This document shows positions 46,988 to 59,169 of a DNA stretch of 64,000 nt, piece after piece. Location of the stretch: assembly GCF_001411555.2 (NCBI RefSeq), contig NC_049909.1, forward strand, positions 19,144,623 to 19,208,622, written 5' to 3'. The notes beneath the pieces are model-generated. The model ran no database searches. It was not told the DNA's origin and saw only the letters and a program-made list of their open reading frames with translations. This stretch comes from Juglans regia. Taxonomy: Eukaryota; Streptophyta; Magnoliopsida; Fagales; Juglandaceae. Both the position numbers and the translations under genes were made by a program. Every line of letters begins with the position of its first letter. Position 1 is the stretch's first letter.

Positions 46988-47535
46988 AGATTTCTCTACA
47001 TCGCCGCTGCTAGGGGCGTCGTTCGCCACCACTCACACCTCAACGCCCATCGCCACTACTCCTTCGGAGCCCCCTTCTCCTCCACGCCTAGCCCAGCAGC
47101 ACGAGGCCCTCCCTCGTTCCCTTACTTTGTTCGCAATTAGCAATCACCAAGCGTCCACCAACAGCCATGATACCCCTCAGTCTCTCCCTCATCTCTCTGT
47201 TCCGCTCATCTCACGACCGCCAGCCATCATCCACGACCAACCACCACCCTTCATCGTCCAAAAAAATAGGCCCCACTCTGGATCCAACCCAACACCTCCC
47301 TCAACCCCTCTGTTTTCACAGCCCTAAGCTGAACCCTCATAACAGCAACCCTCACGGCACCACCACAGGTTCCTCCACACAGGGCCCACTACCCACCACT
47401 GCTCAGCCCGCCTCAGACCACTGGGAGCCTCTCTCCTCCGCATCTAGCACTGCCCTAACACTACCAAACTCAGCCTTCAATTTATGGTATAAACCCGTCT
47501 CCTTATCTCAAGGAAAATTATGTTTATGTGATTGA
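46743..47535 (+). other. C-rich segment inside the CACTA element, possibly captured 5' exon
   Basis: This segment is much richer in C than its surroundings and is open for 194 codons from 46743, with proline/serine-rich translation, and for 122 codons in another frame. A (CT)n tract lies at about 46963-46987. The composition looks like a captured 5' region or first exon rather than transposon DNA, but I recognise no domain. An acceptor/donor structure is not clear, so I do not call a gene. Confidence 0.45.
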
Positions 47536-48034
47536 ATGACATTATGTTTGCATAATTGAACATATTTGTATATATTCATTGCGTTGATTATGGTAGACTT
47601 AGAAGAAAAGATGTGTGGTTGGGATTGTAATGGAGTTAGAGGTGAAGTATAAAGATTGTGAAATATGAGATTTGTGTTATTTGTTCTATGTGGAGTTTAA
47701 TTGGACCTTGTTTTGAGTTCAAGTGAATTCTAGTCTTCCAAAATTTTGTTTTATCTGTGAAATTGTTTCACAAGGCCTCACCTGTGTGATGTGGTCAAAC
47801 TTGATAAACTTGCATGGATACCTATATAACTTACCACATTCACACGTCTATTCACGTGATTGAGAGTTTCTACATGTTTATTTTATCTACAAGTCACTGT
47901 CATAATGGAGATAATGTTAAGATAATGTTATAATTGTTATTTTTTAATGCTCTTACTTTTGGGATATAATCATTTTTATCTTTTATTCTAGTTGTTCAAG
48001 TGAGGTTGACACATTTCCTTCAATTATTACAGAA
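47536..48034. other. CACTA internal non-coding sequence
   Basis: T-rich intron-like sequence between the C-rich segment and the nested Copia element. No open frame or known motif was found. Confidence 0.5.
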
Positions 48035-48039
48035 CATAT
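48035..48039. other. Target-site duplication CATAT, Copia element 2 (left)
   Basis: CATAT at 48035-48039 recurs at 53206-53210. The uninterrupted host sequence would run AGAACATAT directly into CGAGAACATT. Confidence 0.9.
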
Positions 48040-48365
48040 TATTAGAGATTATATTCTCAGAAGAAAGGTTGAGAAAAGGGGTCGAGAAAAGGGTTGGCAG
48101 AAATTGCTTCTATTTGTCATGCTCTTTATTACAGCAGAGTATTCTTTATATAGCAATGTACAAAGATGTGAAAGCAGGGGAATCAACTCCTGACAAGGAA
48201 GGTACAAATATTCTAACAGAATTACAGCTCATTTGTATTTATTCTAGAAGATTCTGTGGTCCCTAATTGCAACCGAGATGTTGAGGAGCTGTGATCATCC
48301 GTGACTTGGGCAGCTGAGTTTTATGGCTTATTGCTTTGGTGGCATATTTTGGACAGATCTCAACA
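48040..48365 (-). repeat. Copia 2, 3' LTR
   Basis: Pairs with 52880-53205; both are 326 bp. Confidence 0.9.
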
Positions 48366-51300
48366 CCCCCCCACAAGATGGAGAGTGGATAGTGAGAACT
48401 CCCATCTTGAGTAAAAGAGAGGACAATAATGGGGATGGAAGTGTTTTGGTGAGTAAGTCGGCCAGCTGTGAGCTTGAAGGAGTATAAGCAGTAGAAATGA
48501 TCCCTTCTTGAATTTTGTCACGAATTAAATGGCAGTCTAATTCTATATGCTTGGTACGTTCATGAAAAATGGGATTAGCTGCAATATGCAAGGCAGATTG
48601 GCTGTCGCAATATAGAGTAGCAGGCTGAGAGTGCATAACTTTGAGATCAGCAAGAAGATATTTGAGCCATACAATCTCACAGGAAGCAGCTGCCATTGAT
48701 CGATATTCAGCTTCGGCAGAGCTTCTAGAAATAGTAGTTTGCTTCTTGGATTTCCAGGAAATGAGAGATTGACCGAGGAATACACAATAACCAGTGGTTG
48801 ATCTTCTTGTATCGGGACAAGAAGCCCAATCCGAATCACAATATGCAGTGAGATGACAAGAAGATGAGGCAACAAAAAATAAACCTTGTGCTGGAGAGTT
48901 CTTGACATATTTTAGCACCTTATATGCTGCTTGAAGATGAGGAAGACGAGGGGCTGCCATGTATTGGCTGAGCAAGTGAGTTGAGTAAGTTAAGTCTGGC
49001 CTTGTAATAGTTAAATAAAGTAACCTGCCAATAAGTCTCCTGTATAGACTTGGGTCAACAAGCAGAGTGCCTCCATCTTTCGAGAGCTTGAGATTAGAAT
49101 CCATGGGTGTTGTGCTCGGTTTGCAAGCAATGAGACCAGAATCATTCAATATATCAAGTGCATATTTACGTTGACAGAGATGAATACCAGTGGAATTTCT
49201 AGCCACTTCCAGACCTAAGAAATACTTTAGTGTGCCGAGATCTTTAATCTTGAATTTAGTGTGCAAAAAAGTCTTGAGAGCTGAAACAGCTTGAGGATCA
49301 TTAGAGGCCACAACTATGTCATCAACATATACGACTAGTGCAAGAAAAGAATGTCCAGATTGCTTGGTAAAAAGACTATAATCAGCTCTAGATTGAAGAA
49401 AACCGAAGCTAAGTAAGGATGATGAAAATTTAGCATACCACTGACGAGAAGCCTGTTTAAGGCCATATAGACTTCTTTTCAGCTTGCACACTTTGTCTTT
49501 CCCTTTAACCAAGTATCTCGAGGGGAGTTTCATGTAAACCTCTTCGTCTAATTCTCCATGTAGGAAAGTGTTGTGAACGTCAAATTGATGGAGAATCCAA
49601 CCTTTAATAGCCGCGAGAGCTAAGAGAGTTTTGACAGTCACGAGTTTGGCAACGGGGGAAAAGGTTTCGTGATAGTCAAGTGCTTCTTGTTGTGTGTATC
49701 CTTTAGCAACGAGACGTGCCTTGTGTCTTTCAATGGTGCCATCCGCATGGTATTTAATTTTGTAAACCCATTTGGATCCAATAGCAATTTTACCTTGAGG
49801 AAGATCAATAATGTCCCAAGTATTGTTTAATTCAAGAGCAGCAATTTCACTGTCCATTGCTTTTCGCCACACAGAAGATTGGACAGCTTGTTTATATGAT
49901 GTTGGTTCAGATTGTTTGATGATCGAAACAGAAAAAATGGCATGTTGGGTGATAATTTTTCATGTGAAATGACAGATGATAAGGGATATGGATGAGTAAT
50001 ATGTGAAGTACCTTCTTCTTGGGAGCAGATCAGTGAAGGGGAAGAACCACCAGCTTATTGACAGTAGTAATCCTGCAAGTAAAGAGGTTGTTTCTTGGGT
50101 CTTTCAGATCATCGAGGAGCTGTTTGGTGTGTTTGAAAAATGTGAGAAGGGGAAGAGGTGGATATAGGTGATTGAGGGAGAGGTGATTGAGGTGGGGAAG
50201 TGACATCTGGTGGAGGAATAGAATCTAAACCGTGAGGGATGATTTCTGGTTGATGAATTGGTGAAGGAATTTCTGGTGGATGGATAGAGTCTAAGCCGAG
50301 AGGATTGATTTCTGGTTGATGAGCTGAGGAGGTAATATCTGTAGGAGGTGTAGTGTTGAGGCCAAGAGGAATGAGGGGATTGTGAATGGAAATGGCAGTT
50401 TTGTATGGGAAAATTTGTTCATAGAAAATAACATCACGAGAGTTAAAAACAGATTTGGTTTGTAAATCCAATAATTTATAACCTTTTACTCCAAAGGGGT
50501 AACCAAGAAGGATGCATTTTCTGGCACGGGGGTCAAACTTGTGGCGATGAGTTGTCAAAGTGGAGGCATAGCATAGGCAGCCAAAGATTTTCAGGTGGCT
50601 ACATGTTGGTTTTTCTTTGAATAAAAGTTGGTAGGGTGTTTGATTTTGGAGATTGGGGGAAGGGGTGCGATTAATTAGATAAGTGGCAGTCATAACACAA
50701 TCGTTCCAATATGAAATGGGAATGCCAGATTGAAACCGTAATGCTCGAGCAATGTTCAAGATGTGTTGGTGTTTGCGTTCTACAATCCCGTTTTGTTAGG
50801 GACTTTCAACGCAACTTTTCTGATGGATTATACCTTTTTCCATATAAAAATTTGTCATGGCAAATTCCACACCATTGTCTGACCGAATGGTGTGAACTTT
50901 TGTTTGAAACTGTGTCTCTACTAGAGAGCAAAAAGATTGAAGAAATGGTCGAGTTTGTGATTTGTTTTTCATTAAATAAAGCCATGTTGATCTTGAGAAG
51001 TCATCAACGATCGTAAGAAAGTATTTGGATCCATCATAGGCCATATGAGAACAAGGTCCCCATATGTCACAATGGATTATATCAAAAGGTTGTTGTGCTT
51101 GTATTTGACTAATGGGAAATGGTAAACGGTGCTGCTTTGATATATGACAAGTATCACATGGAGAAATCTCATTCATGAATTTTTGTTTTGATAAGTCTTT
51201 TTGTAACAATAAAAGACGAGAGTCCGAGGGATGTCCCATTCTACAATGCCATAGTATGTGCTCAGAATGAGGGCTAGAAACAGAATTAAAATGGAAAGGT

Positions 51301-52858
51301 AAGTCAGAGGAGGTGGCAGCAAGGGCTAGAGCAGGTACTGCTGTCAACTGTAAATGGTATAAGCCATTGTGAGCCTCACCCTTCCCAATCGTTCTCCAAG
51401 AGGAAAGGTCTTGCACAAAACACTCATTGGTGAAGAATGTGAAGCAACAATGAATGTCCTGAGTTAACTTTCTAGCTGAAAGAAGATTAAAAGTAAAGAA
51501 GGGATGCAGAGAACATTTTTCAGAATAATGGTAGGGGTGAGCTGAACCATGCCTCGATGAGTGACAAGTGCTTGGTTACCATTTGGTAATTTAACATAAA
51601 AGGAAATTTTGGTTGGTTCTGAGGTGTAAAGTGAGGTGCAACAGATCATGTGATCTGTTGCACCCGTGTCTATAATCCATGGAATCTGTGAAGATAAAGA
51701 AGATGGATTAAAAGTAGAGAGACATAAGGGAATACCAGATATGACTGAAGATGATGGATGAGTAGATACTTGATGAGCCGAAGGTGTTGGGGTCTGAGAT
51801 TGCAGCAAAGCAAGTAGACTGTGATATTGCTCTTGAGTTAAAACATGCTTTGTACCATTAGTGATCTGCTCTTGGTCAGAGATGCTGATTTGGTTAGCAA
51901 ATGAATCCGTAAGCTTGATCCGATTGTGAAGCTTGTGGCCTGGTGGGTAGCCATGTAGCTTGTAGCACTTGTCAACAGTGTGTCCAACAAGATTACAGTG
52001 AGTGCAGATAGGTTTTTCCAAATTTGGATTGGCTTTAAAACATTTTTCTAAAAAATGTCCTGAAATTTTGCAATGAGTGCAAAAAGGTCTGTCTCTTTTT
52101 GGAAAACCAGATTGCTTTGTGGGGTCTTTGTTGTAGGTAAAATGATTTCTGGTTGCAAAGGCAAGTGAATCAGAAGGGATGGGAGGATTGGAAAGCTGTT
52201 TACGCTTTTCTTCTTGTTGGACAAGGGCATATACTTCACTTAAACTTGGTGATGGTTTAAGTAAAATAAATTGGGCCTTGATGTTAGTGAAAGAATCATG
52301 AAGTCCCATGAGAAACTTCATCATCCAGTCACATTGCTGGTTGGCAATGACAGTTTTCATGGCACCACATGTGCAGGTTGGTATGGTTTCAAAATTTACA
52401 AGTTCATCAAGCAAGCTCTTCAATTTTGAAAAATAAAGGCTAACTGAGTCGTCTCCTTGAGAGAGAGCATCGATAGATTGTTTCAACTCATAGAGCCAAG
52501 GACCATTGTTTTGTGCAAAACGTTGTTCTAACTCAAGCCAAAGAGCAAGAGCAGTTTCAACATACACAACACTGTTCTTGATTTCCAAGGACATAGCATT
52601 TTGTATCCAAGTTACAACCATGTCATTGCATTGAAGCCATGATTCTAACAAGTTACTAGAAGCAGATGGTTGAGAGATAGTTCCATCGATGAACCCTAGT
52701 TTCTTTTTGATACGCAGAGATCTACGAATGGTGCGAGCCCAAGAATGATAATTATCTGCAGTTAAAAGATGGTTTGTGAGTAGTGTGCCAGGGCCATCGT
52801 TTGGATTGAGAAAATATGGGCTAGAAGGGTCTTTGGGGTTGAGGTTAATAGTTGCCAT
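48328..52858 (-). pseudogene. Copia 2 gag-pol, broken
   Basis: Gag begins at 52858 (MATINLNPKDPSSPYF) with a zinc knuckle region (CTHCNLVGHTVDKC) and runs into the protease motif (WIIDTGATDHM). Integrase follows (HCRMGHPSDSRL, DDFSRSTW, RSDNGVEF, VERKH), then reverse transcriptase ([10 protein letters not shown]) and RNase H ([14 protein letters not shown]) ending at 48328. A one-base shift at about 51490 separates gag-protease from integrase. An in-frame stop interrupts integrase near 50793. The frame shifts again between 49872 and 50109. The last 514 codons (RT-RNase H) are open. Confidence 0.93.
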
Positions 52859-52879
52859 TTTACTGGCTTTCTGATACCA

Positions 52880-53205
52880 TATCAGAGATTATATTCTCAG
52901 AAGAAAGGTTGAGAAAAGGGGTCGAGAAAAGGGTTGGCAGAAATTGCTTCTATTTGTCATGCTCTTTATTACAGCAGAGTATTCTTTATATAACAATGTA
53001 CAAAGACTTGAAAGCAGGGGAATCAAGTCCTGACAAGGAAGGTACAAATATTCTAACAGAATTACAGCTCATTTGTATTTATTCTAGAAGATTCTGTGGT
53101 CCCTAATTGCAACCGAGATGTTGAGGAGCTGTGATCATCCGTGACTTGGGCAGCTGAGTTGTATGGCTTATTGCTTTGGTGGCATATTTTGGACAGATCT
53201 CAACA
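52880..53205 (-). repeat. Copia 2, 5' LTR
   Basis: Next to the primer-binding site at about 52870-52879. Confidence 0.9.
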
Positions 53206-53210
53206 CATAT

Positions 53211-54506
53211 CGAGAACATTAAACCTCCATTGATGGAAGGTTTGGATGGTTTAGTAGCTATATGCAATCTTCCTTTCTTCTTTGGTACTTTATGGTTGAA
53301 ACTATTAATGCCATTGATCCTTTTTATTGTTCCTCTTATCTCAAAAAACCATAAAGCTTTGACGATAAATGGCCACTCTGAAGTAAATGGTGCATAGATA
53401 TCCCAGCCTATCGATGTTATGAGTGATTTTTGTTTTTTAATTTGTCTCTTCTTATGTGATTTTACCACTGTGTAGCAGGAAGTTTTCAACTTCATCCACA
53501 CCATCAGCTCAAAGGTTTGGTTTAAAATCAGCAAAGAAAGTAAGTTGTTGATCAAATCAAATCAATCACAATGCCATGTTAGCACCAATGAATTGCTGCC
53601 ACATGTCATTAAACAATTGTTTAAATACTGAATATTATAAAAAACAAAACTCTGCTGCTTGGGTTGTGCCGCTCAGGTCATGAACTCAAGTCCATGGGGA
53701 CTATTTTATTGATTCTTTATTTTATATGGTTGCCTTGCTTGCTATTAGTAATCCCAAATGTTTGGATTATTGTAGCCCCTTTTCTTAATGATTTCCTAAA
53801 TGCTTAATGTTTGGATTATTGGAGAGTTCCAAAGGAGAACCATTCCACAGTTTCTAAAGAAATCAAATTGCACAAATATGCAATCTTATTGAACTGTTGT
53901 TAAACGTTTTTTTATTGTTATTATTGAACCCTCACTAGTGTTGTCAATGTTCAAGATGTGCCTAAGAAGTAACTAGTTTCCATGCTATTATTATTCTAGG
54001 TGTTTTCAATATAAAGCTTTAAGGTAACTGTTTGTTCTATCTTATTGCAGGCTGTAAAGTTTGTCTTATTAAGGTAACTGTTTGTTCTATCTTAAACTCC
54101 AGACCTGTGTAATGCACTCCATCACACAATCATGGGGATTGGGTAAATCATAAGCTTTTTACCAATGGAACGTGATCCCTAGAAATTGTTTGCACCCCAA
54201 GAGTTCAAACCTTAGTGGTGTGGAGGTTGGGATAGTTAAATCCGAACTACTTTAAACAATTATTGGTATTGGATTCTTGTTAGGAAATTAGTGGATTGGG
54301 ATGCTATTATTTACATTATATGAAATCAATGTTCCCCTTTCACATATGATTTTGATAGTAATTTGAAGTTGCATAAATCTATAAAGTTCGTTCCAAGTAT
54401 GGTTTATTCAAGCATACAAATTCCTGAGATCAAATCATTTGCATAGAAATATTAATATTTGATTGATCTAGTTTATTTAATGATGTTCTTACTTTGGCTC
54501 CTGCAG
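53211..54506. other. CACTA internal sequence right of Copia 2
   Basis: Intron-like, T-rich sequence with a decayed SINE (54100-54245). The piece at 53211-53420 is somewhat gene-like but does not match the WD40 protein encoded downstream, and I cannot identify it. Confidence 0.45.
54100..54245 (-). mobile_element. Decayed tRNA-derived SINE inside the CACTA element
   Basis: On the minus strand it has a B-box-like GGTTTGAACTC, then GTGCAAACAATTTCTAGGGATCACG, parallel to the SINE in SEH1 intron 3. The 5' part is poorly conserved and I see no target duplication. Confidence 0.55.
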
Positions 54507-54865
54507 GGCCTGCTTACCCTCTGTGGGATGCATGATTCAGAAGCCAAGCCCATCTTGCTATGCTCTTCCAACAATAACTCTGTCCACCTCTATGACTTGC
54601 CGTCGTTAGTATTTTCTTGGCTGACTTCTCTTAGTTTTTAATTTGAATTTCTCTTGGGAGTCTATTCCTGTTTTCAAGAACCCACTTTTATCTATTTGTT
54701 TTCTTTTGGTCTGTGCTGGTTAGATTTATGGAGAGGGGTAAAATTTTTGCTAAACAAGAGGTTTGTGCAATTCAAATGCCTGTTGACGTGTTTTTTACTA
54801 GTGATGGAGCCGGTCAAGTGAAAGTGTGGCAGTGGTTACCAGAACCAGTGGCTATCGTGCAATGA
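54507..54865 (+). pseudogene. 3' fragment of a CCCH zinc-finger/WD40 (ZFWD-type) gene captured by the CACTA element
   Basis: Two exons (54507-54604 and 54724-54865) splice in frame via GT...AG to encode about 79 residues: …LCGMHDSEAKPILLCSSNNNSVHLYDLPS, then FMERGKIFAKQEVCAIQ… and …GAGQVKVWQWLPEPVAIVQ, followed by TGA. This matches the C-terminal two WD blades of plant ZFWD proteins (CCCH finger plus WD40). The zinc finger and earlier blades are absent from the window. It lies between the CACTA ends, so it is captured host sequence. Splice sites and the intron are kept, so capture was from DNA. Function is unlikely, though a fused transcript is possible. Confidence 0.85.
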
Positions 54866-55290
54866 GCGGCACTATTATTTTTTCTACTGATTGTATTGAT
54901 TAGTTTTGTTCGCCACCTTTTTTCTGATTATTTTGTAACTGGTGAGTTTGAGTTGGGAAGGAAAAGTTGAAAATGCCAGTTTGGGTTTATTATGTTCTCT
55001 TTAGTAGCACCGAAGCTGTTGTCTCCTTTCCCTGTGCCATAATTATAAAGACAAGGCTTCTTGTCCCAATTCAAGCTATTTTTTGTTTAGTAGCACCGAA
55101 GCTATTGTCTCCTTGTCCTGTATCGTAATTATAAAGACAGGCTTCTTGGTCTAATACAGGCTATAAGATTTTGATAAATATTTATGAAAATTGAGCAAAT
55201 ATTCGTACTGCTTGCTGCAAGATAATTTGCATTGAGACATGTATTCCCAGCAATTAAATTAAGCTGTTGGAATAGATTGCAGCATTAGCA
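54866..55290. other. 3' flank of the captured gene
   Basis: Contains a short direct repeat (TAGTAGCACCGAAGCTRTTGTCTCC at about 55002 and 55089), perhaps from the original 3' UTR. Nothing coding. Confidence 0.5.
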
Positions 55291-56902
55291 GCAATTTATT
55301 TTATTTTTCGCGACGACTATAATTACCAGCGATATTATAATCGCTGCAACTGAGTTCACAAAACCAATAACTCAATTACAGCGATTTAAAAATCGTTGGT
55401 ATTGATCTATACCAGCGCAATTGTTATTTCAAAATCTTTTAGTCAACTGCGGCGATTTAAAAAAATCGCTGGAAATAATCTTTCCCAACGATTAACAACT
55501 GAATAGAATCTTGCAATTGCGGCGATAAAAAGTATTATTTGCGGCGAATAAAAATTGCCAGTAAAGAAAATAGATCTCTCTGCGATTTTTTACTTCCGTT
55601 GGAGTAGATCAAAAGTGGGACTTTAATACCGGCGAACGTTCAGCGGTTATAGGCAGCTATTTTATTGGTTTTGCCAACGAAAGTGGATTGCCGGGAAAGG
55701 TGATTCCCCTTGTAGTGTAAGAGCAGTAGCATCCAGATCTGTATAAGCCTCAAGTTGCCAAAATATAAGGAAAAGTGAGTAATTAACTATTGTCAAAAAT
55801 CGTCCCACATCCGGCTGTCTAAAATAAGAAAGAATTATGTTATATACAGTCATTTTTATGTACTATTTGGACATTCTATTGATGTGATTGACTAAAACAG
55901 TTATTTTATATTAAAAAAAGTAACGTAGCCAATTACATTATTAAAATACACAAATAATACATAAAAATGACTGCACCTAAAATTTTTAAATATATAAGAA
56001 ATAAGTTTAAGCTTTCAACCGTTGTTCCCTAAATTTGTTCAACAAGTGTAGCTTTCCCAAACTTATTTATGTTAATATTTTATTAGTGAGTAGTTGATTG
56101 TAAAGAAAAGTAAAAGAAAAGTAATAAAAAAATTATTTTAATAGAATAGATAAAAAATAGGAAGTGAGGTATAGGAAGTTTTGAAAAGATGAGTAGTTAA
56201 AATAGAAAAAGATAAATTTTAAATAAAATTTAGAGAAGAACTTGATCATCTATGGATGCTCTGTTTGAAGAGCTACAGTTGCTAAACAAATTTAAACTTA
56301 TTTTCTATTTTAAGTTTTTTTTTTTCAAATGTTATTATGTTCTTTTTAAGTTTGTACGTATTGCTTTTTATTTTTCTAATATTAAGTTTTTTTTTTATTT
56401 TTACTTTATAATTTCAAATAATCTTATTTTAATGGAATGGTGCAAATGACAATTTAGACACACGCATGGACAAAATTCCTTAGGCATAGTCGTTATTTTT
56501 ATTTATATTTATTATCTCATAAATCAATTAAAAAACGATAACAACTTTAAGGATACTACGTACAATATATATGATTTTCCACATTTTGGGTCTCGAAGAA
56601 ATTAGATGTAACTTAATTTCAATTCATATCATATGAAGGAAAAAGGTTAGAATCGCACAACCGATATGGATAACGCGCGTGCAAGTCATGTCTTTACTAC
56701 ATGCACGAATACTTTCATTTCATGAAAGCCAATGATTTCTTCAATCACTACTACATCGAATGCAGAAGAAGCATCCAGAATTTTGTCACAGAGATAGACA
56801 TAAATAATTAACGAAAAACACTACAAGCTTTTTAGACCGCAGTCCTTCCTCAAGAACACATTACAAGAAATCAATCATTTTCCAGCAATTTTAAGATTGC
56901 CA

Positions 56903-56960
56903 CAAATCGCTCCAAATCGTTTCCACTTGCCACACTTTCATCTGCCTTATTTCTTGTAGT
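56903..56960 (-). pseudogene. Remnant of a reductase last exon (unit 2)
   Basis: GCTCCAAATCG…CCACTTGCCACACTTTCATCTG resembles the true last exon of copy 3 (56989-57025) with substitutions and a one-base gap that destroys the frame. It is followed by CTTATTTCTTGTAGTGACATGAAC, which is itself reminiscent of the exon's upstream part (ATATCTTGTTCATGTC). It lies a few dozen bases from the copy 3 stop codon and shows an older tandem copy of the gene end. Confidence 0.7.
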
Positions 56961-56978
56961 GACATGAACTAATAGACA

Positions 56979-59017
56979 TTAGATTAGAGCTCCAAATCGC
57001 TCTCCACTTGCCACACTTTCATCTAATATCTTGTTCATGTTATATTTGTACTCAAAACCCATTTTTATAAGTTTTGTAAAATCACAACCGACCCCATTAT
57101 TTGTTGGTCCTTCCATGAATCTGAAATAAAATATCAGTTAGCTGAAGGGAACAGATTGGCAATAAAATAAAAAAAGGGAAAGAAAGATTGGCAATAAAGT
57201 CTTGAATGAAGACTCTTACTCTTCTGCTATCTGGTTTTCAGCAAACTTTTCTTCAAAGTAAATTGCAATTTCTCTGATGGTTGGATTGGCAGCAGCACAG
57301 AGGAATCTACCTTTCATCAATTGTTTTTCCATGCAGAAGATATGCGCTCGACAAACATCTTCAATGTGTACAAGAGCAATTGAACCCAAAAGTTCTTGCA
57401 GAAACTTCAATGCTTTTGAAAAGAACTGTTTTTCAGTGAGTGGTGAAAGAATAGTTTCCACACTCGCGGGTAGCTGTGGAAGAAGACCTTGATATCCTCC
57501 CACTAGGGCACAAACAAGTGTTACAACTTGGAGCCTGCCACTATCGTATTCATTATACTTCAGCACCTCTTTCTCTGCTAATATCTTGGATTTTGTGTAT
57601 GCCTACAACCCCAGATCAAAAGAAATCAGGCCATTACGGTTCCAAAATCTTCATAAAGCAAACAGTTGGAGTATCTCTGTTAACTATTACACCAGACAAA
57701 TCTAAGACATAAAACTTGATTGGGTTTCATAGAAAATTGTCTTATTTCATAATCATTAAGATATAAAATAAATAATAAAATCTATATTTTTTCTATCGAC
57801 TTAAATTTTTTAAACAAATGGTGATTTCACATAATATCATAGAAGAGATCCTGAATTCAAACTACTTCGTTTATTTTCACAGATGAGTTGAGATTAAAGT
57901 TAAAAATTGAATAAAATATTGTTAGAATATATTTTTTAATATTATTTTTATTTTAAGATTTAAAAAAATTAAATTGTTTATTTTATTTTATTTGAAAATT
58001 TAAAAAAATTGTAATGATTAGATGAAATAAGATGAGTTATAAAAACAAACGAGGCATATTCCACGTATTGAGCCACCTATTAAGATAGACTCTGATCCAT
58101 ATGTGAGGATGAGTATTAAGATATAAAATAAATAATAAAATCTACATATTTTCATCAATTTAAATTTTTGAAACAATTGATGATATCACAATTATAGACC
58201 TTCTAATATTACCCATATGGTAAGAGAAGAAGGATATACCAGCGTAAAATCATCGGCATAAGAGAATGACACATCAAGAGGTGTCCAACACGATTCATCC
58301 ATGCAAGATTTAAAAGAAACTCCGTCTTCTGTCAATGGTGACGAAGCCATGACAGAGGCAGTGTAGATGAGTCGCTTGACTGTTTGTGATCGAATACATG
58401 AATCGGCGATGATCCGGACAGCAGCAACAGCAGCTTCGGCTGTATCCTTGTACTGTATTTCCCGCAACCCAGCTGTTAGTTAATTACCAAAATCCACTCA
58501 AACATTTGTGTGGGAAAACTAAGGATGTCTTTGGAAATGGACAGACCTGGGAGCTTTGAGCGTTGTGTAGCATCGGGGTGGCCACATGAAAAACATATTC
58601 GCAGCCTTTAATGGCTAATTCAAACTCAGGGGGATTGTAAATATCAGCTTCAAATAACACTAATCTGTTGCTTGCGTTGGGGAAGGACTTCAGGAGATCT
58701 ACTTTGGATGTGTCGCCTGTAGTTTTACGTTAAATGAGAAATACTTTTTGGTTCACATGGTACGTACAATTATAAAGCATTTTTTTTATAAAATAAATCT
58801 AATAATTTTTGCTAGCACTTCTTAAATCAAACGCCATGCGAGAGATCAGCTAAACATGCCCCCAAAATCAGAGAGAAAGAGAGAGAGCTAGAGAGAGACC
58901 CAAGTTCCTCAGCGTTGCATGTACTGTATGACCCTTCTCCAGAAGCGTTTTGACAAGCCAAGAACCAACATATCCAGAACCTCCCGTGACGCAGACTCTA
59001 CTGTAACTGTTCTCCAT
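56979..59017 (-). CDS. NADPH-dependent reductase, DFR/anthocyanidin-reductase family, copy 3
   Basis: Five exons on the minus strand (58900-59017, 58547-58716, 58240-58452, 57220-57602, 56979-57120) give 341 residues. The splice pattern is the same as copies 1 and 2. TGGSGYVG near the N-terminus, Tyr169 and Lys173 are all present, and the end is …GERFGALI. One codon more than copy 2 in exon 4 (Tyr-Gln-Gly in place of Glu-Ala) and very few other changes mark it as the recent duplicate. Unlike copy 2, its promoter keeps a perfect TATAAATA and its near flanks are free of large insertions; the CACTA element ends about 1.26 kb downstream. It is probably the copy with the ancestral regulation. Confidence 0.93.
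57886..58055. repeat. AT-rich MITE inside intron 3 of reductase copy 3
   Basis: Same family as 1381-1568 and 20872-21053 (GATGAGTTGAGATTAAAG … GATGAAATAAGATGAG … AAACAAACGAGGC). Copy 2 lacks it at the same place, so it is a recent insertion in the larger intron. Confidence 0.6.
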
Positions 59018-59150
59018 CTGAAGTTAAATGGCACCTCCTGCGGCGCAGACTCTACTGGGTCCGGGTCGTTTCTTTTCTCTTTTCCCGAGAGATGGTTTGG
59101 TCGCTACGAGAGAGAATTCGATAACTGTTACTACTCTACCACTCATTTAC

Positions 59151-59158
59151 TATTTATA
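59151..59158 (-). promoter_or_regulatory. TATA box of reductase copy 3
   Basis: TATAAATA on the minus strand, 134 bp before the ATG. With a start about 30 bases downstream, a 5' UTR of about 100 bases would result. Confidence 0.6.
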
Positions 59159-59169
59159 AGAAAAAAACT

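Larger units (their letters stand above)
48040..53205 (-). mobile_element. Copia LTR retrotransposon 2, nested in the CACTA element
   Basis: A 5.17-kb element with 326-bp LTRs (48040-48365 and 52880-53205) that differ at about 6 sites, near 2 %. In coding sense the LTR begins TGTTGAGATCTG. The primer site TGGTATCAGA abuts the 5' LTR (about 52870-52879), and a G-rich purine tract abuts the 3' LTR (48366-48376). The 5-bp duplication CATAT marks the insertion. It is a different family from Copia 1. Confidence 0.95.
46292..55717. mobile_element. CACTA (En/Spm) transposon with captured gene sequence
   Basis: Ends CACTACAAGAAATCAAGC (left) and the reverse complement CACTACAAGGGGAATCACC (right), with the 3-bp target duplication TAA (46289-46291 and 55718-55720). 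The empty site is preserved in unit 1 (about 29852-29885). Subterminal zones (46310-46700 and 55290-55700) carry many GGCGATTT / AAATCGCTGG motifs, the expected transposase-binding type of repeat. No transposase gene is visible, so it is non-autonomous. Without the nested Copia it is about 4.25 kb. Confidence 0.93.

Noticed and set aside
46743..47327. 194-codon proline/serine-rich frame as a gene
   Set aside because: The frame is set by C-rich composition, and an overlapping frame is also open. No domain is visible and it lies within a non-autonomous CACTA element, so I list it only as possible captured sequence.
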